From: Pirellula sp.
GTDB lineage: Bacteria; Planctomycetota; Planctomycetia; Pirellulales; Pirellulaceae
DNA: 64,000 bases
Reading direction: 5' to 3'
NCBI GenBank assembly: GCA_021299695.1
Contig: JAJTEK010000001.1
Span: 61,145 to 125,144, forward strand
A program made the translations under genes and the position numbers. Under the pieces are notes generated by a model. It did not search any database. It was not told the DNA's origin and saw only the letters and a list, made by a program, of their open reading frames with translations. This document shows positions 57,730 to 64,000 of this stretch, piece by piece; positions within the stretch are counted from its first letter, which is position 1, and the number at the start of each line of letters is the position of its first letter.

Positions 57730-58272
57730 ATGACCGAATTGACCAGCGAGCCAATAACCCACGAGCCGATAACCCACGAGCCAATGGCTCAATCCGAGCG
57801 CATGCTCCTCGAGGCCGTTGCAGCCTTGGAACAGGCGGACGCAAATCTCATGAACCCGGGAATCGAACCCTATCGACTGGCCGACTGGTCGGAATGCCTA
57901 GATGCCCAAAAGATCGACGAAAACTCGCCGCTGCCCTGCACCTTAGAGCCTTATTTGCTAGCGAAGACACAGGGCCCCAATGCGCACCGAGCTGCCGATA
58001 CCGATCTTGCCAGTTCCACCTCGCTAGGAACCGAAACGGCCGATGCTAAGACCGAGGAACTTCGAATCGAACTGGGGCGAACTCAGCTTACGTTCCGGTC
58101 CCTTTACGAACTCCCAGAAAACGCTTTGATCGTTCTCGATGCCCATGCCGAACAACTGTTCGATCTTTACGCGGGGGATTGCCGATTGGCCAAAGGAGAA
58201 ATACTATGCTTGGACGGCCAGATTTGTTTTCGAGTCGTCGAAATGCTCTGCCCGATCGGCACGACATCATGA
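57730..58272 (+). CDS. FliN-like protein (SpoA/C-ring domain)
   Basis: A 180-residue protein with a FliM/FliN C-terminal (SpoA) domain over about residues 108-178: LRIELGRTQLTFRSLYELPENALIVL and LAKGEILCLDGQICFRVVEML. FliN builds the flagellar C-ring switch or, in type III secretion, the sorting platform. The N-terminus is an unusually acidic extension with three near-copies of a 5-residue unit (EPITH), encoded by a 15-base tandem repeat at 57748-57789. The downstream gene starts inside its stop codon (ATGA). Confidence 0.85.
   Translation: MTELTSEPITHEPITHEPMAQSERMLLEAVAALEQADANLMNPGIEPYRLADWSECLDAQKIDENSPLPCTLEPYLLAKTQGPNAHRAADTDLASSTSLGTETADAKTEELRIELGRTQLTFRSLYELPENALIVLDAHAEQLFDLYAGDCRLAKGEILCLDGQICFRVVEMLCPIGTTS
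57748..57789 (+). repeat. 15-base tandem repeat inside the FliN-like gene
   Basis: Two full copies and one partial copy of GAG CC(A/G) ATA ACC CAC, encoding EPITH EPITH EP. The repeat lies in the poorly conserved N-terminal extension and could expand or contract by slippage without breaking the frame. Confidence 0.8.
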
Positions 58273-58919
58273 ATTTCGGACGATCAAAAGTCTCCTCTCG
58301 AAATACCAACCACGGGTCACTTCTTTATCGAATCGTCGTGATGGCTGTCGTTGCCATGGGGCTTGGACTTACTATTCCGGAGCGTGGGCTGGCACAAGCC
58401 CAAGTGCCGGTTCGGGTTTTTGAGACACGGCCCTCGGACTCTTTGGCCCTCAGCCCTGGAATTGCCAAGTTACCCATTCCGAAGCCCTCGACGAGTCCGC
58501 AAGGGATCGTATCGACACAGGCAACCCGATCCCCGGAGGTGCAACGCAGTGCGTCGCAAGGAGTTTTTGGAACTCTCTGTTCGCTCGGGATTGTTGTCTG
58601 CCTTTTCTTTGGATTGGTAGTCCTGCTGCGCCGTATTTTGCCCGAATCCTCCCAGAAAAAAATGCCGTCTGAGGTCCTCGAGGTCATCGGTACGGCCCAA
58701 TGGAGCCCCAAGCAACAGTGGGTCCTGATGCGATTCGGACGCAAGCTTTTGCTCGTCAGTCAGCAATCTGGCGAGACCCGTGTGGTTGCCGAGGAGACCG
58801 ATCCGTCGGAGATCGATCGGATGATCGCATTATGCGAAAAGCCGCATCGCAACGATGCGGCTTTTCCGTCGATTTCCCTTCAGTCGATCTGGTCCCGCCA
58901 GAGAGCAACTACTGATTGA
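58269..58919 (+). CDS. FliO-like flagellar biosynthesis protein
   Basis: A 216-residue protein starting at the ATG of an ATGA overlap with the FliN-like gene. It has a signal-like segment (about 20-44), one membrane helix (about 98-121) and a FliO-type cytoplasmic domain ([30 protein letters not shown]). FliO assists assembly of the FliP/Q/R export gate. The last 27 residues (after about 190) are encoded by a strong terminator hairpin and by sequence overlapping the convergent DUF1559 gene by 11 bases. They therefore may not be part of the ancestral protein. Homology is moderate, as is usual for FliO. Confidence 0.78.
   Translation: MNFGRSKVSSRNTNHGSLLYRIVVMAVVAMGLGLTIPERGLAQAQVPVRVFETRPSDSLALSPGIAKLPIPKPSTSPQGIVSTQATRSPEVQRSASQGVFGTLCSLGIVVCLFFGLVVLLRRILPESSQKKMPSEVLEVIGTAQWSPKQQWVLMRFGRKLLLVSQQSGETRVVAEETDPSEIDRMIALCEKPHRNDAAFPSISLQSIWSRQRATTD
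58837..58867 (-). terminator. Terminator-like perfect hairpin inside the FliO-like gene
   Basis: GAAAAGCCGCATCG and CGATGCGGCTTTTC form a perfect 14-base stem with a three-base loop, with four T residues at the 3' arm on either strand. It lies about 40 bases downstream of the stop of the minus-strand DUF1559 gene, so it is best read as that gene's terminator. On the plus strand it would fall inside the FliO-like coding sequence. Confidence 0.8.
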
Positions 58920-60048
58920 ATGCAGCGGCGTCGACCACAGCGCCATCCCCTCGGGCCGAGATGAGCATCAGGATCCGCAGGTCGATCGAACGACTTAGAA
59001 ATTGAACCGAGGCATCCCCGAGTCCACCGTGTGCCCCTCCGGAATGGAACGAATAGATTTCCCCTTGGTTGGTGCAATTCAAGCTGCATCGATTCGGGGC
59101 GGCTGCCGAGGTGTTGGAAGTGATGTTGGCAAACTGAGGAGGGGTGGCCCCTGTGTTAAACCAAGCACCATCGACGGCGATGTCGTTGCCCTGGTGGGCC
59201 CAAGGTCCGTTCATGTAGGGGTTGGTACCACCTGCGTACTCTTCGATTCTCGCGTTATTGCTCCAACGAGCCGGTCTCGCAGCGGCCTCAGAAATCGTCA
59301 ACGTATTGCTCAACCCATCGGTAATCGCTGCTAGCTTGGTAAACTCGTTGGTCGCCATCCCACCACGGACTCCAAAATCACTTGGATAGGGCGGATTGTT
59401 TTGGGTTAGAATGTTCCAAACGCTACCACCGCCGTTCCAGTTCCCACGATTGACGGCCATGTAGTCGGTGACCGCAGGACGCCAATCCCCGGCCGATCCG
59501 GCAAACCGTGTCCGATCGCCTGAACCGAGTCGTGCCGTATCGAGGAATTTTTCACCCGGGGACGAGGGGCACAAATAGGTCGCGATCGGCGAGGAGGCTG
59601 CGGCACGGTTCTGAGGGTGCCACCAATCGAGTTTGACGCTGTATCCACCAGGAGCACCTGCCGTCTGGGCGTTGATGACGTTGGTCGCTTCCATATATGG
59701 CAGGATGATCGTCAAAAAGCACTGGTTGGCGTAATGACCGTTTTGTGTTCCGTCAAAGCCCTCCTTACGGAATTCGATCAGTTGCGTTTGGACGACGCTG
59801 CTGGCTGTACCTGTCCCGCTGAGGTTGATGCTCGAAGGGGGCAGTTTCTTTCTGGCCGATTCGAAGTTAGCGATGGCCAAACAAACCTGACGCATGTTGT
59901 TGCTGCAACTCATCCGTCGGGCGGCTTCGCGTGCTGCCTGGACGGCCGGCAGCAATAAGCCCACCAAAACCCCGATAATGGCGATGACCACGAGCAACTC
60001 CACGAGCGTAAATCCACGGCGCATAGGACGCCTGCTGTGCAATGACAT
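58909..60048 (-). CDS. DUF1559 prepilin-like protein
   Basis: A 379-residue protein with the type IV pilin leader ([22 protein letters not shown], with the cut after the Gly before Phe) and DUF1559 body, ending with [13 protein letters not shown] in place of the usual H-x9-DG. It is a second member of the family in the window, related to that at 37849-38916 but with a different middle. An AGGGA about seven bases before the ATG at 60048 supports that start; 60024 is the alternative. Its 3' end overlaps the FliO-like gene. Confidence 0.92.
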   Translation of the reverse strand: MSLHSRRPMRRGFTLVELLVVIAIIGVLVGLLLPAVQAAREAARRMSCSNNMRQVCLAIANFESARKKLPPSSINLSGTGTASSVVQTQLIEFRKEGFDGTQNGHYANQCFLTIILPYMEATNVINAQTAGAPGGYSVKLDWWHPQNRAAASSPIATYLCPSSPGEKFLDTARLGSGDRTRFAGSAGDWRPAVTDYMAVNRGNWNGGGSVWNILTQNNPPYPSDFGVRGGMATNEFTKLAAITDGLSNTLTISEAAARPARWSNNARIEEYAGGTNPYMNGPWAHQGNDIAVDGAWFNTGATPPQFANITSNTSAAAPNRCSLNCTNQGEIYSFHSGGAHGGLGDASVQFLSRSIDLRILMLISARGDGAVVDAAAFNQ

Positions 60049-60470
60049 AATGGTCCCTTTTTAAGAATCAAAAAAGTAAAAATTCAGATGCCCTAAACCT
60101 AGACTCGGCTTGGATGCTAGATGACCCGTTTTGGTGCCATTTGCTCGCTCGAACCTCGCCTAGTTTTCACCGAAACTTGACCATTTGACTAGGGGTTAAC
60201 CCGTGGTTTCTCCTAAGCCATAGCCCAGTTGTTGCTGGTGCGATCAACCCGATGTACCTTTCAGATGCGCATTGGCCGCTGGCGCACGGGATCCGAGCAC
60301 TTGGGAAATACTCCGGATTTTTCCGGATTCTTGTGTCTCTGGCTCGCGTTTTTGCTGCTATTCCTGTTGAAATCGGAGTGGATTGCTCCGAGAATGAACC
60401 GTATCGATCAACGATCCAGGAACCAGTGCGGAAAACCAACTGCGAAATAAAACCGCAGAGTGAGGTGAGA
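60049..60470. other. Intergenic region between the DUF1559 and vWA genes
   Basis: About 420 bases between divergent genes. On the plus strand the frame of the vWA gene is open back to 60252, but the extra 73 codons lack a ribosome binding site and look non-coding. A short direct repeat CCGGATT occurs near 60310-60330. I see no convincing promoter or RNA gene, though promoters for both genes must lie here. Confidence 0.5.
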
Positions 60471-62630
60471 ATGCTCAAACGACTTCGCCAACGCATCCAA
60501 GACCCAACCCCCGAATCTGCGGAGGAACGCGGCTTGCAATCGATGCAGGACGATTCGCACGGAACCCTTTCGCAGAACGCTGCTCATTCTCTGAACGAAT
60601 TCGATCCGGAGGACGAGGACGATTCCGAGGACGGCGAGGATCTCGACGGCGAAGACCTCGATGTGGCGGGCTCTTGGTTCGATGGCGATTCGAAGGCATT
60701 CCTAGCCAGTGTTGCGGTTCACGTGCTTGTCGTTGTCGGTCTTGCCTCGATCACCATAGCCACCCAACCCCAACTGCTATCGGTCTTGATCGATTCCGAA
60801 CCGATTATCGAGGAACTCGCTCCGCTGGATGTCGTGACCGACATCGCTTATTCAGACACTCCGTCGGATGAGTTTGGGGCCGATTCGATCGGTTCGGTCG
60901 ACATGGCGCTCTCGAGCGCTCCGATTGTCGCGGACGTTTCGGCCGTCGAAGCCGTCGATCTGGATGTATCGATCCCCGACGGGGACGTGAATGTAACCTT
61001 TACGGTCGAGAAAGCCGTGGGGCTGACCGAATCCCCCACTTCGGTCCGTGGGATGACCGGTGTTGGAACCACCGGTACCGACGGGGCCGTCGACCGGGTG
61101 ACTTATGAAATCCTTCAATCGCTCGAAGAACGCCCGACTTTGGTCGTTTGGGTTTTCGATAGCAGTATTTCGATGGTCAAGCGTCGGCAGGAAATCAGCG
61201 CCCGGTTCGGTCGGATCTACCAACAGCTTGGGATCGTCCAAGCCGAAAAGGAGAAACGGGAGGGTGCAGCCGAAGTCCCACCGCTACTGACATCGATTCT
61301 CTCTTTTGGAAGCCAGGTCGAAATCCTGACCAAGCAGCCGACGGCGGAACTGTCGGAAATCCGTGAAGCGATTGGAAAAATCGGGAACGAAGGGGGCGAC
61401 GAGATGGTTTTTCAAGCCATCAAAACGGCCGTTGATAAATTCAAATCCTTTCGTGTGGCTAAGGGAAACAACCCCGCTCGAAACGTGATGCTTTTGGTGG
61501 TCACCGACGAGAGAGGAGATGATCTTGCACTGGCCGAAGAGACCATCAAAGCTTGCCGTTTCCAGACCATCCCCTGCTATGTGCTAGGAGTTCCGGCCCC
61601 GTTCGGGCGAGACAAAACCTTCATCAAATTCGTTGAGTTCGATCCTGCCTATGCGCAGGTCGAAGACTGGGCCGAGGTCGATCAGGGGCCGGAGACCCTT
61701 TACCCAGAGCGAGTCAAACTCGGATACCAAGACAGCTACATGGAGGAGCCCGTCTTGGATTCGGGCTTTGGTCCCTATGCGTTATCCAAGCTTTGTTATG
61801 AAACAGGTGGCATCTACTTTTCGATCCACCCGAATCGCAAACTCAACGCCAAGGTTGAGCGAAAGGACACCGAGGCCTTTGCCTCGCAGATGTCGTATTT
61901 CTTCGACCCCGAAATCATGGACCGATATCGCCCTGACTACCTTTCCGAAGCCGAGTACATGGCACGCGTCAAAAAAAGTCCACTCCGATACGCACTTCTA
62001 AACGCTGCCCAGTTGTCGCGTGTAGGCACACTCTCGAAGCCAAAGATGGTCTTCATCAAACGCGATGAAGCCACGTTCACCAAGGAGTTGACCGACGCTC
62101 AGCTCGAATCGGCTCGTCTCTACCCAGAATTGGCCGAAATGACGTCCATCCTGGCCGAAGGAGAGAAGGCCCGAGGCAAAGAGAACTCTCCCCGTTGGCT
62201 CGCAAGCTTCGAACTTTCCTACGGCACTGCCTTGGCCGCCAAAATTCGAACCGAATCCTACAACGCGATGCTCGCCAAAGCCAAACGAGGCATGGTCTTT
62301 ACCAAGCCCGAGAGCAACACGTGGAATCTTCAGCCAAGCGATAAAGTCACCGTCGACAGCAAACTGGAGAAAGAGGCCAAGCTGGCCAAAGTTCTCCTTC
62401 AGAGCGTCGTCGAAAAACATACTGGAACGCCCTGGGGAATCCTCGCTGGCCGAGAACTCGACAACCCCATCAGTTGGGAATGGGTCGAATCGACAACCGA
62501 TCTGAATCCGCCAGCTCGCAACAACAATCGCAATCCGCCTCCTCCTCCACCAACGCCCCCGATGCCCGAGGATGACAAGGCCAAAATGCTCAAGCCTCCC
62601 GCTCCAAAACGACCTATCAAAAAGGTTTGA
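60471..62630 (+). CDS. Membrane-anchored von Willebrand factor A protein
   Basis: From the ATG at 60471, which has GAGG five bases upstream, the protein has 719 residues. An acidic N-terminus (DEDDSEDGEDLDGEDLD) leads to one membrane helix near 75-95. The vWA domain begins near 223 with the MIDAS motif DSSIS (VVWVFDSSISM), continues with TDERGDD near 345, and is followed by a long helical region. The tail is proline-rich (NPPPPPPTPPMPEDD, near 688) and basic. vWA domains in such genes bind metals and partner proteins. The next gene starts nine bases downstream, so the two probably act together. Confidence 0.85.
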   Translation: MLKRLRQRIQDPTPESAEERGLQSMQDDSHGTLSQNAAHSLNEFDPEDEDDSEDGEDLDGEDLDVAGSWFDGDSKAFLASVAVHVLVVVGLASITIATQPQLLSVLIDSEPIIEELAPLDVVTDIAYSDTPSDEFGADSIGSVDMALSSAPIVADVSAVEAVDLDVSIPDGDVNVTFTVEKAVGLTESPTSVRGMTGVGTTGTDGAVDRVTYEILQSLEERPTLVVWVFDSSISMVKRRQEISARFGRIYQQLGIVQAEKEKREGAAEVPPLLTSILSFGSQVEILTKQPTAELSEIREAIGKIGNEGGDEMVFQAIKTAVDKFKSFRVAKGNNPARNVMLLVVTDERGDDLALAEETIKACRFQTIPCYVLGVPAPFGRDKTFIKFVEFDPAYAQVEDWAEVDQGPETLYPERVKLGYQDSYMEEPVLDSGFGPYALSKLCYETGGIYFSIHPNRKLNAKVERKDTEAFASQMSYFFDPEIMDRYRPDYLSEAEYMARVKKSPLRYALLNAAQLSRVGTLSKPKMVFIKRDEATFTKELTDAQLESARLYPELAEMTSILAEGEKARGKENSPRWLASFELSYGTALAAKIRTESYNAMLAKAKRGMVFTKPESNTWNLQPSDKVTVDSKLEKEAKLAKVLLQSVVEKHTGTPWGILAGRELDNPISWEWVESTTDLNPPARNNNRNPPPPPPTPPMPEDDKAKMLKPPAPKRPIKKV

Positions 62631-62639
62631 TCGATCCAG

Positions 62640-64000
62640 ATGGAAGTTCTACAAAGACAAGTCCTACGGGCACTGCGACGTTTGTTCTTCCACTCTTGGC
62701 TCTATTGGCTCAACTGGACCCTTCTGGCCTGTTTTTCCATTTGCTTCGTCGGACTGCTGATCCCCAAGATTTGGCATATCGAATGGAGCTCCGCAGCGGG
62801 CCCTGAGCGATGGACTTGGGGTTGGTCGATAGGCTCGCTCTTGGCTGCTCTGCTCGTCGCGACCTGGATTGCCTGGATCCGTAAGCCCTCGAGAATCCAA
62901 GCCGCCGTGGAGATCGATCAGAGATATCACTTGCGAGAACGATGCTCGAGCGCCCTTGCGATCGGCGATTCTGAACGGCAATCGCCAGCAGGCCAAGCGT
63001 TGGTTCAAGACGCGGAAAAGCAAGTAGACCGCATCGACCTACGCGACCACTTTCCAGTTCGTCCTGCAGGACAATGGGCTTGGATTCTCTTACCCCTTGC
63101 GGCCTGCATCGCCTTGCTCTGGGTTCCCGATGCCCAGCCGAGTGCTATCCAAGTCTTGGCCAATACCGCGGCCAAACAAGCCACCAATGTCAAGAACGCA
63201 ACCGAACCGATCCTCAAGTCGGTTCAGAAGAAACTTCAGGAAGCCGAAGACAAAGGAGACCTCGAAGCGATAGACGAATACAAACGGGTCGAGGAACAAC
63301 TCAAAAAACTCCAAAACAAGCCTGACCTCGGAGCCAAAGAGGCGATCGCCGACTTGAACGAAATCAAGAAAGAAATGGCTCAAAAAAAGGAATCCCTCGG
63401 AGATTCCAAGCAAATGAAAGAAGCGTTCTCGAACTTAAAGGACCTCGATCAAGGACCCGCCGAAAACTTGGCCAATGCCCTCCAAGAGGGAGAATTCGAA
63501 GAAGCCAAGAACGAAATGGAAAAGCTGGCCCAAGCCCTTCAATCCGGCAAGCTAGAACCCCAGCAGACCGAACAGCTCCAAAAGCAGTTCGAGCAGATGA
63601 AAGACTCGCTCGAAAAAGCTCGCCAAAAGCGAGAAGGGCTCATCCAAGAAGCCAAAAACGAACTCAACACAGCCCAGAGCAAAGGCGATGTAGAAAAGAC
63701 CGCTTCACTGCGCAAGAAACTCGAAAAACTCCAAGAAGGTGAGCGCATGAACCGCGCGATGGAGAAACTTCAAGATCAACTGGATAAAGCTCAAAAGGCT
63801 ATGAAGTCCGGCGATAAAGACGCAAGCCAAGAGGCCATAGAGGACATGCAAAAGCAACTCGAAGAACTCTCCGAGGATCAGCAAGCCGCCAAAGAACTCG
63901 AGAAAATGATCGAGGAAATCGAAGACGCCAAGCAGTCGAGCAAATGCGAAGAGTGCGACGGCCAAGGATGCAAAGAATGCCAAAACCCAGGGGGCAAAGA
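62640..64000 (+). CDS. Membrane coiled-coil protein with CxxCxGxG motif, 3' truncated by the window edge
   Basis: An ATG at 62640 opens a frame with no stop before the end of the window (453 codons). There are two membrane helices near 20-43 and 63-80 and a third near 145-162. From about 170 to 430 the chain is a continuous, highly charged coiled coil (LQKQFEQMKDSLEKARQKREGL). The last residues in the window contain CEECDGQG followed by CKEC, matching the CxxCxGxG zinc motif of DnaJ. The combination of a membrane protein, a long coiled coil and a DnaJ-like zinc motif is unusual. Topology resembles the DUF4175 group but this is only an impression. Confidence 0.75.
   Translation, partial: MEVLQRQVLRALRRLFFHSWLYWLNWTLLACFSICFVGLLIPKIWHIEWSSAAGPERWTWGWSIGSLLAALLVATWIAWIRKPSRIQAAVEIDQRYHLRERCSSALAIGDSERQSPAGQALVQDAEKQVDRIDLRDHFPVRPAGQWAWILLPLAACIALLWVPDAQPSAIQVLANTAAKQATNVKNATEPILKSVQKKLQEAEDKGDLEAIDEYKRVEEQLKKLQNKPDLGAKEAIADLNEIKKEMAQKKESLGDSKQMKEAFSNLKDLDQGPAENLANALQEGEFEEAKNEMEKLAQALQSGKLEPQQTEQLQKQFEQMKDSLEKARQKREGLIQEAKNELNTAQSKGDVEKTASLRKKLEKLQEGERMNRAMEKLQDQLDKAQKAMKSGDKDASQEAIEDMQKQLEELSEDQQAAKELEKMIEEIEDAKQSSKCEECDGQGCKECQNPGGK

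Noticed and set aside
60252..60470. N-terminal extension of the vWA protein
   Set aside because: The frame is open but has no ribosome binding site and reads as non-coding; the ATG at 60471 has GAGG at the right spacing.
1..64000. CRISPR arrays, tRNA and rRNA genes
   Set aside because: No regularly spaced direct repeats, no cloverleaf-compatible TTCGA-type arms in intergenic sequence and no rRNA-like stretches were seen.

Overview
The window reads as a planctomycete chromosome, most likely a Pirellulales-type organism. The evidence is two DUF1559 'prepilin-like' proteins (37849-38916 and 58909-60048) with the type IV pilin N-terminus typical of that phylum, a small carboxypeptidase-regulatory-like lipoprotein next to one of them, a PhoPQ/PqaA-type hydrolase, a C45-type NTN hydrolase, CxxCH secreted proteins, and weak or non-canonical ribosome binding sites. 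No rRNA, tRNA, CRISPR array or prophage was seen.

Bases 1-36348 form one co-directional surface-polymer locus. It opens with the 3' end of a type I polyketide synthase (KR-ACP-ACP-tandem GNAT) and continues with a GT4 glycosyltransferase, a PaaK/CapK-like adenylate-forming enzyme, three GT2 glycosyltransferases, UDP-GlcNAc 2-epimerase (wecB), a UDP-sugar 4-epimerase and two SAM methyltransferases. The second half carries two large membrane proteins each with three VanZ-like units (one fused to an O-antigen ligase/polymerase domain), a secreted right-handed beta-helix protein, a beta-propeller-like lipoprotein, a CxxCH secreted protein, a FemAB/GNAT protein, an exosortase, a Wzc-type chain-length regulator/tyrosine kinase, a 1529-residue TPR protein and an EpsI-type protein. 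Together this is an exosortase-linked exopolysaccharide locus in which a polyketide or acyl group may decorate the polymer. A decayed IS3-family element (12177-13121) and a probable gene relic (6280-6479) show rearrangement inside it.

Bases 36375-49778 are mixed housekeeping and secreted genes: the C45 hydrolase, DUF1559 protein, lipoprotein, PqaA-like protein, an unusual MazG-NadD-NadD-NAD kinase fusion, a secreted planctomycete protein, tyrS, a GT4 glycosyltransferase, purM and purN. Two families of palindromic intergenic repeats sit here (family A at about 38992, 41236 and 43803; family B at 41307 and 49894).

Bases 50203-57493 are on the minus strand. They include a compact four-gene set (4-TM protein with a beta-sandwich tail, small beta-sandwich protein, small P-loop ATPase, HerA/FtsK-like ATPase) whose first three genes are joined by ATGA overlaps; this is the best candidate here for an undescribed system. 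A TlpA-like thioredoxin and a DUF4261-like protein follow upstream. Bases 57730-58919 carry an orphan fliN/fliO-like pair. The window ends with a DUF1559 gene, a membrane vWA protein and a coiled-coil membrane protein with a DnaJ-like CxxCxGxG motif that runs off the edge.
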